Source: Sophora flavescens (Eukaryota; Streptophyta; Magnoliopsida; Fabales; Fabaceae). From it: a stretch of DNA of 64,000 nt. Position numbers and translations under genes: made by a program. Below, one piece after another: positions 1 through 11,308 of this stretch. Location of the stretch: positions 102,627,923 to 102,691,922 of the forward strand of contig CM061069.1 of NCBI GenBank assembly GCA_030762895.1, in the 5' to 3' direction. A model generated the notes under the pieces. It was not told where the DNA came from, made no database searches, and saw only the letters and a list, made by a program, of their open reading frames with translations. How positions within the stretch are numbered: position 1 is the stretch's first letter; each line of letters starts with the position of its first letter.

Positions 1-520
1 ATCGGTTAGGGCTGTTCGAAGGTGTTTCTTTGAGAAGTACTTCCGACGATTTGTCGAGGACGAGAAGGAGAGAGAGTTTATGAGTCTCCGGCAGGAAGAC
101 CGGTGACGATGGTGATTGCGGCCCGGTCGAGGCCCCTACACGATTCAGTTTGAGTTCTACGGGTTTCAGATGAAGTGGATGTGTAGGAGAGTTCAGAAGA
201 GGTTTACGGCATGAGTTAAGGAGGGCTATAGTGACTGGATATCTGAGTTTCCCGAATACGGTAGAGAGGTACAGTGCCATTGAGAGTATGGACCGGGCGG
301 TGCAGACGACGCGCGTAGTAGAGGTCTGTCGAGCCGGAGTCATGGAAGGAGAAGGTGGAGGTTCGGTGGAGAAGGACCATACGTTAGAGAAGACGAGATA
401 GGCGCTCAAACATCGCACCACAGCCTGATTACCAAAGAGGCAGCCCAAGAAGGGCCCCGGTATGGTTCATATGCGGAGTCCACATTATATTAGGTTACGC
501 GTAGATCTGGTTGCTACGTG
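1..520 (+). pseudogene. Chromovirus gag, C-terminal fragment
   Basis: The reading resembles the minus-strand gag at 62060-62850: the capsid motif around FFEKYFP/REKEREF is recognisable at the very start. A degraded zinc knuckle (C-x2-C-x4-H pattern) is seen near 455-500. No frame stays open, so Gag cannot be made. Gag would package element RNA in cytoplasmic particles. It is assigned by similarity to the neighbouring copy and by order relative to the protease and RT that follow. Confidence 0.7.
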
Positions 521-724
521 CGTGGTAAACCAGGGCCATTTGCACAAGGATTCAAACTGAGGAAAGCGTCTGACAGCAACCAACAAGCGAGAATTGGTAA
601 TGCGAGAGGGCTTGATGGTTTTGAGAGAAGGAGAGGCTGGGAGAGGAGTTCCACGCGGGATGACGGAGGCAGGAGACCTCGGGCCACGGGGAGGTGTTTA
701 CAGGGAGAGGATCTTAGTCCTCTC

Positions 725-1312
725 AATCGCAAATCTTATTCAAGGTATGTGTTTAATATCCGTGCACTCGTCTCGTGTTGTTTGATTCAAGCGTTACACA
801 TTCTTTGTGTCCCATGAGTGCGTAGATCATTTACATTTGCTGCTTTCTCAACTACCATATACCTTGACAAGATCCACCCCTACCAGTGATCCTTTGATCA
901 CCTATGCCTCTTGTTTGCAGTGTCCTATAGTTGTTGAAAATAGGCATTCCTTGTAGATCTCATCTGTTTGCCTATACAAGCAGATGGACGTTATTCTTGG
1001 CATGGATTGGCTTTCTGCTAACCATGTAGTGTTAAACCCGTATCGAAAAACTTTATATATTTTATTGAGCCTTCTAGCATAGTATCTCAATGAAGGGAGC
1101 AACTATGAGGGTTGCGGTTCTCAGCAGATGTGATGCTTTTCTCTTTGGAAGCTAAGGAGACTTGAGTCTAGATTCTCCGCCTATTGCAAGAGAGTTTCTG
1201 AGGTTTTCCCTCCGATGTTCCGGGTTTGCCACCGAGAGGAGGTGGAGTTCGCTATAGATCTCTATACCGAGGGGATGGACCTATTTAGAGTAGCTCCTTA
1301 CCGGATGTCACA
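725..1312 (+). pseudogene. Chromovirus aspartic protease region, decayed
   Basis: Translated pieces match the protease of the copy at 61413-62054, including the segment M-D-V-I-L-G-M-D-W-L-S-A-N-H-V-V (here around 985-1030) and the linker before RT (around 1200-1310). Several stops and small indels break it. The family protease cleaves Gag-Pol and normally carries D-S-G-A. Here the catalytic stretch near 785-800 (gattcaagcgttacacattc) reads D-S-S-V-T-H-S, changed from the expected form. Confidence 0.65.
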
Positions 1313-1953
1313 ATGGAGTTGGCGGAGTTGAAGAAACAAATGGATGACATGATGAAGAAGGAATTCATCGGAACGGGTGTTTCGTCTTGTGGAGCACCTA
1401 ATTGTTTGTCAAGAAAAAGGACGGAAGTTCTAGGTTGTGCACCTGATTATAGGCGATTGAATAAAGTTACAATCAAGAACAAATATCCGTTGCCAAGGAT
1501 AGATGATCTGATGGATCAGTTGAAGGGAGCTTCGGTGTTTTCCCAGATAGATTAAGATCAGGATACCATTAGATTAGGGTGAAGAATGAGGATATACCTA
1601 AGACCGCTTTCAGGACAAGGTATGGACACTATGAGTACCTAGTTATGCCTTTTGGTGTAACTAATGCTCCAGCAGTGTTCATGGATTACATGAACATGAT
1701 CTTTAGACCATTCCTCGACAAATTTTTTGTGGTGTTTATAGATGATATTCTTATCTACTCTCGTAGTCGGGAAGAACACGAGGAACACACCGAGAGTGGT
1801 GTTACGGTGTTGGGAGATAGGCAGTTGTATGCTAACCTATCTAAGTGTGAATTTTGGTTAGAGGAAGTACAGTTTCTAGGGCATGTAATCATCAAGAAAG
1901 GGATAGCTGTTGATCCAGTTTAGGTAGAGGCCGTGATTAAATGGGAGAGGCCT
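1313..1953 (+). pseudogene. Chromovirus reverse transcriptase, N-terminal part
   Basis: The RT fingers/palm region is in two frames, 1313-1555 and 1579-1923. It has DYRRLNKVTIKNKYPLPRIDDL, the segment KTAFRTRYGHYEYLVMPFG, and the catalytic F-I-D-D near 1738-1749. Frame damage near 1555-1578 and stops at 1555 and 1921 inactivate it. RT would copy element RNA to cDNA. The frame ends at 1953 because another element is inserted there; RNase H continues from 32111. Confidence 0.85.
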
Positions 1954-2177
1954 TGATGAGTGTGATTTCAACGCATATTTCATCATCATTTTGCATGCAT
2001 TTTTCATATAGTTTAGGCATTTCTTAGTTGATTTTGGTTAGTTTTTACTTTGGAACGGGTAAGGCGGTTTTGTGGTGTTGTTTTGCAGGAATTAAGGATA
2101 AAATGCTCAGGATTAGCCATGATGGAGCTTGGATGAAGACAGAGCTTGAAAAGTGAAGAAAATGACCCAGCCGAGCC

Positions 2178-2490
2178 CATCACGGCTTAGCGTGGCGACC
2201 CATCACTACTGTGATCGAGCAATAATTGAGAAGAAAGAAGGTAAAAGTCGAAGTCTGTCACGGCCTAGCCGTGATGCACATCACGACCGGTGACATATAC
2301 CCTCACCAGGCACAACTGATCACGGCCTAGGCCGTGATACCCATCACGGTCGTGACAGAACCCGGTGAAACAGCAGAGCCCATCACGGCTGGCCGTGATG
2401 CACATCACGGCCGTGATGCTCAAAAATTTGAAAGCGCGCCAAGGTAGAACAAGTCACAGCCTGGCCGTGATGGCCATCACGGCCGGGACG
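2178..2490 (+). repeat. Palindrome-pair array in U3 of LTR1
   Basis: There are five units. Each is a long palindrome of the type ATCACGGCCTGGCCGTGAT, then about 4 nt, then a short palindrome of the type ATCACGGCCGTGAT. Unit starts are near 2178, 2257, 2321, 2380 and 2454, with unrelated spacers between them. Several copies have point changes. The array ends about 13 bp before the TATA box. Confidence 0.85.
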
Positions 2491-2502
2491 CGACTCCTAA
2501 TC

Positions 2503-2510
2503 TATAAATA
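2503..2510 (+). promoter_or_regulatory. TATA box of LTR1
   Basis: TATAAATA, followed by GGCACGGGCAGAA; the same context occurs in LTR2 at 11309-11316. It is the probable U3/R core promoter of element A. Confidence 0.7.
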
Positions 2511-3239
2511 GGCACGGGCAGAATAGAAGAAAATAGGTTTTGAAACCCTAATACACTATCTCTCGAACCGGGGGCAGGCAATTGCCAAAGGATTCCATGG
2601 ACTTTCTTCTCCTTTTCATCTCTATTTCTTTGATTTTGTGATTGATCATGAGTAGCTAAACTTCCCATTGTTGGGATTAGATGTAGCTATTTCTGAATTC
2701 TCCATGTATTTGACTTGACCTTGTAATACAGTTTTTGCTTCCTTATGAGTGATTGATTTCCATGCTTAATGCTTGTTGTGGCGTGATCCTCCATGACTTA
2801 ATTATTGTTTTCGTATGCAATTGGAAAATTCGTATTAGAACTAGATCTGAAATCAACCACCTAGTAAACCTTGTATCTAGGAATGGATTTAGGTTTATTA
2901 GCAATCGTGTAATCCTTAATCATCATGCAAATTCATTAATCTAGGCCACCTAAGGAATTAGGGTCTATTAGTGGATTTAGGCTCTTGTCATCTGAGGAAT
3001 CAGGGCTTGAGTAATCTAGTGGATTGATTGTCATATTTGAAGTAGAAACTGTTTACTAGTCATTTCATTGCATGGGGATGAAGTTTAGTGAACCTAATCC
3101 CAGCATCTTTTATATATTTGAAGAATCCCTTTCGGTACGTGCTAGTACTTGTCACAGTCCTCGTGGGAACGATAATCGGTCTCACCACCGTATTACTTGT
3201 ACGACTAGGTATACTTGCCTAGATTCGTCACCAAGTTTT

Positions 3240-3257
3240 TGGCGCCGTTGCCGGGGA
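3240..3257 (+). other. Primer-binding site of element A (tRNA-Asp type)
   Basis: TGGCGCCGTTGCCGGGGA, 6 nt after the LTR end. This is the primer site typical of Athila/Tat-lineage elements. Confidence 0.9.
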
Positions 3258-3415
3258 CTGTGTTTCAATATTAGCATATCCATTTCGATTACTAATTTAA
3301 GCAAAAAAATATTCTTTTCTGTTATCTGTTTCTGTTTTGCTGTCATATTTTTCTGTTTTGTTTTGCTGTCACGTTTTTTCTGGTTTATTTGTTGTTTCTG
3401 TTTGCTGTCATTTAA

Positions 3416-5177
3416 GTGCTAACATTCTTGGCACCTCGACTTTTGTGTATGCAAGGTACTATCCCAGCTGACCAACTCCTCTATGATCCTGAAATAGAAA
3501 GAACAGCTAGGGAGAATCGGAGGCAAGCAAGACAGCAGAAACTGTTAGAACAACAAGAAGAAGAACAAGAGACCTCCACTTCACAAGTTCATCAAGAATC
3601 ACTTAAGATGGCAGGCAATGGTGAGGGTGCTCCACCACGGAGGACACTTGGGGACTATGCCAATACAAATGTCAACCGGCATGTCACTAGCATAGTGAGG
3701 CCTCCAGTGAACTGCAACAATTTTGAAATCAAGCCAGCTTTCTTGAATATGGTTGCACAAAATCAATTTGCTGGCCTGGGTTGGAGAAAGAAGATCCTAA
3801 TAGTCATGTCTCCAACTTCCTGGAGTTGTGTGATACGGTGAAGATAAATGGTGCTTCCGATGATGCAATTCGCTTAAGGTTGTTTCCTTTCTCTCTAAGA
3901 GATAGAGCCAAGTCTTGGCACCAATCTCGACCAAGGGGAAGCATCACTACATGGGATGACTTAGAGGCTAAATTCCTTGCAAGATTGTTTCCCACCTCAA
4001 GATTTGTGAAGACAAGGGGTGATATCATAAGCTTTGCTCAACAAGAAGGTGAGACTCTTCATGACACATGGGAAAGGTTCAAAGACTTGATCTGAAGATG
4101 TCCAAATCATGGGTTTGATGATCTTACCCAAATGCCAACATTTTGTAATGGATTGAGGTCGTCAACCAGGTATATGTTGGATGCCTCAGCTGGGGGTTCC
4201 ATGAACACAAAGACACCAAAGGAAGCATTGCTTTTGATAGAAGCGATGGCATCTAATGACTATTTGATGCATCATGATCGAGGTCCCACATCAAGAAGGG
4301 GAGTGTTAGAGTTAGATTCACAAAGCACTTTTGGCTCAAACTAAGCTTATGACACAACAACTGGAGTCCATCACCAAGCAACTAGCTCAACTCCCACAAC
4401 AACTCCAAACCATTCAAGGGACAACCATGCCACCTCAACAGGTAATGAGATGTGATTTTTGTGGAGGAGATCATGATAATGGAAAGTGTGAGGCCACACC
4501 TAGTTCCCATGAGGAAGCTAATTATATGGGGAACTATCGGCGGCAAGGTAACAACCAATACTCCAACAATTACAACCAAGGGTGGAGGAATCAAACGAGT
4601 TTTGGTTGGAAATAAGATGCCGGACAAGCAAGCAAGCCTCTTCCTACACAACCGCCTCAAGACCGGACTTCAATCTTGGAGAACACTCTCAATCAGTTCA
4701 TGCAAATGTCCATGTCAAACCAGAAAAACACCGATGCATCCATAAAGAACTTGGAGGTTCAAGTCGGACAGATTGCAAAGCAACTGGCGGAACAATCCAA
4801 CAAAGATTTTTGTAATACTCAAACAAATCCTAAAAAGCATTGTAAGGCTATTGTTTTGAGGAGTGGTAAAAGTCTTGAGAAGGAGAGCGGTGAGCCTTTG
4901 TTGAAAAATGAGAGAGTTGCTGAAAAAACAGAGGTGATTGCTGAAAAAATTGAGTTGAATGAGGAAAAAGGCAAAGAGGTTGTAATAGAGGAAGAAGAAA
5001 ATAGTGAGAAAAAGAAGAGAGAAAAGCTAGTAGATGAAAATTCAATTTTGAGGATGAGTAAAAGTCAGATTTTGAAAGATGGAGACAAGCCCCAAGAGAT
5101 CCCCTCTTATGTGAAGTTGCCATATCCTCATTTGAGCAAGAAGAAGGAGAAGGAAGAGAAGCGGTTTTACAAATTTC
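3416..5177 (+). pseudogene. Element A gag (Athila lineage), frameshifted
   Basis: The Gag polyprotein would form particles. The likely start is the ATG at 3449 (MQGTIPADQLLYDPEIERT). The capsid region lies at about 3680-4130 (DDAIRLRLFPFSLRDRAKSW, then ARLFPTSRF). A zinc knuckle C-x2-C-x3-H-x4-C lies at 4451-4491. A heptad-rich stretch (KNLEVQVGQIAKQL) lies near 4740. The intact counterpart is element B's frame at 12347-13873. Frame changes near 3780 and 4330, and stops at 4095 and near 4615, break it. The tail is glutamate/lysine rich. Confidence 0.88.
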
Positions 5178-5700
5178 TTGACATCTTCAAGAGGTTACAG
5201 ATCAACATACCCTTTGTTTGAAGCACTAGAGCAAATGCCAACCTATGCAAAGTTCATGAAGGAGTTGCTCACGAAGAAAAGAGAGTTTAAAGAAGGTGAG
5301 ATTGTTGCCTTGATCGAAGAGTGTAGTGCGATACTTCAAAGGAAGCTACCTTCAAAGCTTAAGGATCCTGGTAGTTTTACAATCCCCTACACAATTAGGA
5401 GTGTTGCTATTGGGAAGGCCTTGTGTGACTTGGGGGCGAGTATCAATTTGATGCCGCTTTCAATCTTGAACAAGCTTGGAGGTGGTGAAAAGAAACTAAC
5501 AAGGATGGCATTGCAACTAGCCGATAGATCAATTAAGCGTCCTTATGGTATTTTTGAAGATGTCTTGGTTAAAGTGGATAAATTTATCTTCCCAGCGGAT
5601 TTTGTGATATTAGACATGGAGGAGGATGCGAAGTTCCACTTATATTGGGGAGACCTTTTCTAGTAACTGGTCGTGCTTTGATAGATGTACAAAAAGGCCA
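5178..5700 (+). pseudogene. Element A aspartic protease, frameshifted
   Basis: The retropepsin-like domain contains CDLGASINLMPLSI (catalytic D-x-G-A near 5425-5440) and FILDMEED. The conserved L-I-L-G-R-P-F block is garbled at about 5637-5660 by a 1-bp deletion relative to element B (14540-14560). It follows gag after a frame change near 5215. In this family the enzyme cleaves Gag-Pol inside the particle. Confidence 0.8.
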
Positions 5701-6291
5701 ACTTCGACTCAGTGCAAGATGAAGAGGTCACTTTCAATGTATTTGAAGCTATGCATCGCCCGAGCGATGAAGAGAATTGTTTCCGCATGGATATTGTGGA
5801 TGTAGTGGCTAAAGAAGTCTTTGCACATCAGCACCATTCCTCTACTCTTGAGAAGGTAATTATGAATTCCATTGAAAATCTTGATGAGGAAGAGGAGATG
5901 GAAATAGAGGAGTGTTTGTGCGATTTGGAAGCTCAACCCATCCAACTTGCTGTCAAAAATAAGAAGGAAGAGCTCAAAAAGGATGAAGTCCAAGAGAAGC
6001 TCAAGTTAGAGCTTAAACCTCTACCTCCCCACTTGAAGTATGTGTTTCTTGGTGAGAATGATGAAAATCCTGTCATAGTGAGCAATGTATTGTCCAAGTT
6101 GGAGGAGGAGAAACTTGTAAGGGTGCTTCGAGAGCATAAAACAGCTATTGGATGGTCCATCTCATATTTGAAAGGTATTAGCCCCACATTTTGTATGCAC
6201 AAGATCATGATGGAGGCTGAATTTAAACCGATGGTCCAACCGCAAAGGAGGCTCAATCCTACAATGAAAGAAGTCGTAAGGAAGGAGGTCT
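5701..6291 (+). pseudogene. Element A linker between protease and RT
   Basis: An open stretch (5685-6305) encodes an acidic/lysine-rich linker (MHRPSDEENCFRMDIVDVV, then repeated E/K blocks). It leads to the RT start LKPLPPHLKYVFLGEN, typical of Athila-lineage pol. The first part is the region that element N interrupts in element B. A frameshift at about 6295 separates it from the main RT frame. Confidence 0.7.
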
Positions 6292-7560
6292 TTGAAACTC
6301 CTTGAAGCTGGAATGATTTATCCGATTTCCGATAGTGCTTGGGTGAGTCGGGTGCAAGTGGTTCCCAAGAAAGGTGGCATGACCGTCGTTACCAACGAGA
6401 AGAATGAGTTGATCCCAACTAGAACGGTCACTGGGTGGCGAATGTGTATAGATTATCGGAAGCTTAATCAAGCTACTAGGAAAGATCACTTTACACTTCC
6501 ATTCATGGACCAAATGTTAGAAAGGTTGGCCGGACAAGCTTATTATTGTTTCTTGGATGGTTATTCGGGTTATAACCAGATTGTGGTTAACCCGGAAGAC
6601 CAAGAGAAAACTGCCTTCACATGTCCTTTTGGAGTTTTTGCCTATCGGAAGATGCCCTTCGGTCTTTGTAATGCGCCTGCGACATTTCAAAGGTGCATGC
6701 TTTCCATTTTCTCTGATATGGTAGAAAAATACATTGAAATTTTTATGGATGATTTTTCTGTTTTCGGTTCCTCTTATGATAATTGTTTGTCTAACCTTGC
6801 TGCTGTGTTAAAGAGGTGCATGGACATTAATTTAGTCTTAAATTGGGAGAAGTGTCATTTTATGGTGCAGGAAGGCATTGTGCTTGGGCACAAGATTTCA
6901 GCTAAGGGGATCGAAGTGGATAAATCCAAGGTCGATGTAATTGAGAAACTACCTCCACCAGTGAATGTCAAGGGTGTGAGGAGTTTTCTTGGGCATGCAG
7001 GCTTTTACCAGCGGTTCATCAAGGACTTCTCAAAAATAGCAAAGACGTTGTGTGGCCTTTTGAACAATGACACACCATTTGTGTTTGATGATCCTTGCCT
7101 TACCTCTTTTCAGATTTTAAAAGAAAAACTGATTACTGCTCCCATTCTTGTTGCACCCAACTGGGAGTCACCATTTGAATTAATGTGTGATGCCAGTGAC
7201 TACGCAGTTGGGGCAGTTTTGGGACAGCGGAAGGAAAAAATTTTCCATGTCATTCACTATGCTAGCAAGGTTCTCAATGAGAACCAAATAAATTATGCAA
7301 CAACTGAAAAAGAGTTGCTAGCCATAGTGTTTGCATTGGAAAAATTTCGTTCATACTTGATTGGGTCACAAGTCACTGTTTTTACTGATCATGCTGCAAT
7401 TAAATATTTGTTGACTAAGTTAGATTCAAAACCAAGACTCATAAGGTGGATTCAATTGTTGCAGGAATTTGACTTAGTCATTAAGGACAAAAAAGGCAGT
7501 GAAAATGTGGTGGCTGACCATTTATCTAGGTTGATGAATGAAGAGGTTGCTTCAAAAGAA
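6292..7560 (+). pseudogene. Element A reverse transcriptase and RNase H
   Basis: The frame is open across RT and RNase H. RT shows WRMCIDYRKLNQATRKDHF and FPFMDQMLERLAG-like motifs, FGLCNAPATFQRCM and catalytic F-M-D-D at 6742-6753. RNase H shows DASDYAVGAVLGQ (near 7190), TTEKELLAIVFALEKF and TDHAAIKYLL, and ends with VVADHLSRL near 7535. The motif set is that of the Athila clade. The domains look undamaged, but upstream and downstream frameshifts prevent a complete Pol. Confidence 0.92.
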
Positions 7561-8896
7561 AAGATATTCGGGATGATTTCCCGGATGAAGCTTTATTTTT
7601 GGTGCAGGAAAGACCATGGTTCGCCGACATGGCGAATTTCAAGGCGGCCAACATTGTTCCAGAGCACCTCACTTGGCAACAGAAGAAGTTCTTCCGGGAT
7701 GCCAACCATTTCATGTGGGATGATCCATTTTTGTTCAAGGTTAGACCGGATGGCTTATGGAGGAGGTGTGTTAGTCAAGAGGAAGCGAAGAATATTTTGT
7801 GGCATTGCCATAATTCTCCATATGGTGGACATTACAATGGGGATAGGATGCCGCAAAGGTCCTCCAATCTGGGCTCTTTTGGCCCTCAATCTTCAAGGAC
7901 GCTTACAATCATGTGAAGAGTTGTGACAAGTGCCAGAGGACCGGGAACATATCTAAGAGGGATGAGATGCCACTGCAAAACATATTGGAGGTTGAAGTAT
8001 TTGATTGTTGGGGCATAGATTTTATGGGTCCACTTCCACCTTCATTCTCCAATCAATATATCTTGGTGGCGGTGGACTATGTTTCTAAATGGGTGGAGGC
8101 CATTGCAACACAGAAGAATGATGCCCAAACAGTTATTAAATTCATCAAGAAGAACATTTTTGCTCGGTTCGGTGTCCCAAGGGTCCTTATAAGTGATGGG
8201 GGATCTCACTTTTGCAACTCACAACCTGAGAAATGTGTTGACCAAGTATGATGTGAGGCATAAGGTGGCTTCCACATATCATCCGCAAACAAATGGGCAA
8301 GCGGAGGTCTCCAATCGGGAGATTAAGAGAATTCTGGAAAAGACTGTGGCCACTTCAAGAAGAGATTGGGCAAAGAAGCTTGACGATGCCTTGTGGGCTT
8401 ACCGGACTGCACTGAAAACTTCTTTGGGGTTATCTCCGTTCCAGATAGTCTATGGGAAGGCTTGTCATCTACCCGTAGAGTTGGATCATCGAGCCTTTTG
8501 GGCATTGAAGTTCTTGAATTTTGATGTCAATTTGGCGGATGAGAAAAGAGTCCATCAGCTGCATGAATTGGAGGAGATGCGCCTCAATGCATATGAGAAT
8601 GCAGCTATTTACAAGCAAAGAGTCAAGACTTATCATGACAAGAGGATCGTGATGAAATCATTTCAGCCGGACAACCAGTTTTATTATTCAATTCCCAGCT
8701 AAGATTGTTTCCGGGCAAGTTGAAGTCTAAGTGGTCGGGACCGTTCATCGTCAAAGAAGTCTCATCTCATGGAGCTATAGAAGTGGAGGATCCTTCTTCA
8801 AAAAGGACCTTCAAAGTCAATGGCCAAAGGCTCAAGGCCTACTTTGGTGGTGACATCGAGAGATTAGCCCCAGCTGTGCGCCTTCGTGATCCTTGA
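7561..8896 (+). pseudogene. Element A integrase, frameshifted
   Basis: The HHCC zinc region is split by a frame change around 7840-7915 (HCHNSPYGGHYNGDR, then SCDKCQRTG at 7913-7945). The catalytic core has WGIDFMGPLPPSF (first D near 8010), ISDGGSHFCN (second D near 8195), then a frameshift at about 8215 and NGQAEVSNREIKRILEKT with the third acidic residue. The C-terminal part GPFIVKEVSSHGAIEV lies at 8740-8800, after a stop at 8702. The enzyme would insert the cDNA into chromosomes. Confidence 0.9.
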
Positions 8897-9099
8897 GATC
8901 ACCGACCCGTCAAGCTAGTGACATTAAAGAAGCGCTTATTGGGAGGCAACCCAAGTTTTCTTTTCCTTTTCCATTTGTTTTTGATTTCAACTCTTGAGTA
9001 ATTTGAGAAGATCAAGAGATTTGTTAATAGATTTGTTAAGTGTTTTCAGGGAAAGAAGGAAGGAGAAGCAAAAAGGGCAAGAACAAGCAAAACCAGCAA

Positions 9100-9325
9100 C
9101 TATCACGCCCAGGCCGTGACACTGGTCATGGCCGTGATGAGTTAATCATGAAGACCAGAAAGGATCACGACCCAGTAGAGATACGCATCACGGGCGTGAT
9201 GGGCCAGCCTGAAGATCAGAGAGCATCACGGCCTGGCAGTGATGTAGGTCACGGCCGTGACAGGCCACCCCTATGAACCAGAATGCATCACGGCCTGCCC
9301 GTGATAGTGGTCACGGCCGTGACAC
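9100..9325 (+). repeat. Palindrome-pair array in element A 3' region
   Basis: Four long+short palindrome pairs (starts near 9101, 9163, 9222, 9284) are of the same ATCACGG...CCGTGAT type as the LTR array, with different spacers. The second pair is degenerate. Confidence 0.8.
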
Positions 9326-9460
9326 AATTTCCAGCACCTCTTTGCCTAGGATTGTGAGCCAACATCCGCTACCACCTCGGTGAGTTGTTCCAAAAATTAT
9401 TTTTTTATTATTTTATTTATTTTATTTATTTTTCTCCTCTCTCCGACTTGATTATTTACA

Positions 9461-9497
9461 TTGGGGACAATGTAAGTTTTTAAGCTTGGGGTAGGGG
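9461..9497 (+). promoter_or_regulatory. Internal polypurine-tract-like motif of element A
   Basis: TTGGGGACAATGT followed by TTTAAGCTTGGGGTAGGGG. The AAGCTTGGGG core is repeated at the true 3' polypurine tract 1.26 kb downstream. Confidence 0.5.
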
Positions 9498-10738
9498 TAT
9501 TTTTGCATTTTTCCTGTTGCATTCATATAGGCATAGTTTTGCATGATCACATGATTAGATTGCCCCTGCTTAGATTATGCATCCAATTGTGAGAACTGAG
9601 TGCCAAATAAATTAAGACAGTGAATTTTTGAACCCAATTTTTTATTCTTGTGATAAGGCTACAAATAAAAATTATTGAGATGATCTTTGATAGTTGATAA
9701 TTAGCATGTGGTTCTGTAGATTTGTGTTTCTCATTGATTTATGAACTACTAAAATGTGAGATTTTGGATCCAAAAGGGGTACTCACTAAATCTACCCCAT
9801 TCTTTGTGATAGAGTGTTTTATTCCTCTTGGATTGTATTCTCTAGAACTTGACTTGAAACCGTTTTGAAGCTTAAAAAAATTTTGAAAACATTTTTGGAC
9901 ATGATTGAGGCACTAGGTATTTTTCCGGCCTTCTGAACTTTGATTGACTAAATGCTACCCCTTAGTTACCCAATTTTGAGCCTGAAAAAATAAAATACTT
10001 TTCTTGGTACCTTGAATTACTTTGATGAATATGCTTGGTATGGCACCTTTTAAAGTATTACCAAAAGGGTAGAAAGGTAGTTGAAAAAGTATGGGATGAG
10101 AAAATCAGAAAAATATTTCTCTTGAATTGAAAATCTCCCCTTCTCCAAATCAAAAAAAAAAGAAGAAAGAAAGAAGAGAAAAATTAGAAAAATAAAAAGA
10201 AAAAGAAATATATATAGAGAATGAGATGACAAAAGGAAGTGAGAAATAAAATGAAAAGAAAAAAGAAAGGTGGCAAAAGTGAATCAAAACCCAAAAAGGT
10301 ATTTTAGAAGGTGTCATGCTTTGCAATGCTTGAAATTTTGTGTAGCCCTTTTGAAAATTCCTTTTCTTGATTTCCCCGCCTAACGATTAATCCCATGGCC
10401 ACGTTACAACCAAAGCAAAAGACCTCTTGATTCTTAATTGTTTTCATTAATAAAGTAGAGATTTGGTTGATAGTCAAGCTTATGGTAGAATTCATTCCTT
10501 GAGGAACTTGAGCGAATTGTCATATACCCTTGAACACTTGAGTGAGGTGAGAAAGAGTGCCCGAATAAGTGAGAACATGAGTCTAGGAAACCTGAGCGTC
10601 TAATTGGACTTGAGATTGATTGTCTCTTGATGAATTATTTGAAAATGACTGTTACTTGGATTAGTTAATCGGGTTCTTGGTTCACTATCCATGCTCTATA
10701 TCTTCTGGCCTTAGTGTTTGCTTGAGGACAAGCAAAAT

Positions 10739-10756
10739 ATTAAGCTTGGGGTGATT
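10739..10756 (+). promoter_or_regulatory. 3' polypurine tract of element A
   Basis: ATTAAGCTTGGGGTGATT directly abuts the LTR2 start TGATGAG, the expected plus-strand priming position. Confidence 0.75.
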
Positions 10757-10978
10757 TGATGAGTGTGATTTCAACGCATATTTCATCATCATTTTGCATG
10801 CATTTTTTATATAGTTTAGGCATTTCTTAGTTGATTTTGGTTAGTTTTTACTTTGGAACGGGTAAGGCGGTTTTGTGGTGTTGTTTTGCAAGAATTAAGG
10901 ATAAAATTCTCAGGATTAGCCATGATGGAGCTTGGATGAAGACAGAGCTTGAAAAGTGAAGAAAATGACCTAGCAGAG

Positions 10979-11297
10979 CCCATCACGCTTTAGCCGTGGC
11001 GCACCATCACGGCCGTGGATCGAGCAATAATTGAGAAGAAAGAAGGTAAAAGTCGGAAGCTGTCACGGCCTGGCCGTGATGCACATCACGGCCATGACAT
11101 ATACCCTCATCAGCGGAACTGATCACGCCTAGCCGTGGATACCCATCACGGCCATGATGACAGACCAGGCTAAACAGTAGAGCCCATCACGGCCTGGCCG
11201 TGATGCACATCACGACCGGTGATGCTCGTAAATTTGAAAGCGCGACAAGGCGTAACACGCCACGGCCTGGCCGTGATGGCCATCACGGCCATGACAC
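10979..11297 (+). repeat. Palindrome-pair array in U3 of LTR2
   Basis: Five long+short palindrome pairs with starts near 10980, 11064, 11122, 11187 and 11262. The clearest are at 11187-11226 and 11262-11297. It is positionally equivalent to the LTR1 array, ending 12 bp before the TATA box. Confidence 0.85.
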
Positions 11298-11308
11298 GAA
11301 TCCTAATC

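Larger units (their letters stand above)
1..1953 (+). mobile_element. Outer chromovirus (Tekay/Del-like), left half
   Basis: This is the 5' coding half of a plus-strand Ty3/gypsy chromovirus; its 5' LTR lies left of the window. It carries gag, protease and the first part of reverse transcriptase, all decayed. It stops at 1953, after codons for W-E-R-P in the connection between RT and RNase H. The same reading resumes at 32111 (S-E-V-R-S-F-L-G), so 1954-32110 is an insertion. Its relative on the minus strand at 61437-64000 covers the same gag-protease region. Confidence 0.9.
1954..3233 (+). repeat. 5' LTR of Athila-like element A (LTR1)
   Basis: The LTR starts TGATGAGTG and ends just before the AGTTTT spacer and the tRNA-Asp primer site. 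It is closely similar to LTR2 (10757-12165), but about 130 bp present in LTR2 (about 11938-12063) are missing here near 3127. A TATA box lies at 2503-2510 and a palindrome array lies directly upstream. Confidence 0.88.
8897..10756 (+). other. Element A 3' non-coding region
   Basis: This 1.86-kb stretch between integrase and the 3' LTR has no convincing gene. It contains the conserved AAGAAGCGCTTATTGGGAGG segment (8930), a palindrome array (9100-9325), a first polypurine-like motif (9461-9497) and a second one abutting the LTR (10739-10756). A purine-rich stretch lies at 10140-10270. The region is conserved in E (24480-26307) and, inverted, in F (27018-29516). An env-like gene was not seen. 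Confidence 0.75.

Noticed and set aside
9040..9276. Open frame through the palindromes (GRDTGHGRDE repeats), also at 21936, 24549, 29320, 31706
   Set aside because: The peptide repeats simply translate the palindromic DNA in one frame. Frames are short, lie in 3' non-coding or LTR DNA, and differ between copies.
8897..10756. Possible env-like gene of an Athila element
   Set aside because: No long frame, signal peptide or membrane segment is present between integrase and the 3' LTR.
10979..11297. CRISPR-like look: regularly spaced palindromic repeats with unique spacers
   Set aside because: The DNA is a plant LTR, spacers are uneven (about 20-45 bp), repeats are degenerate pairs, and no cas genes exist. 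The resemblance is superficial.
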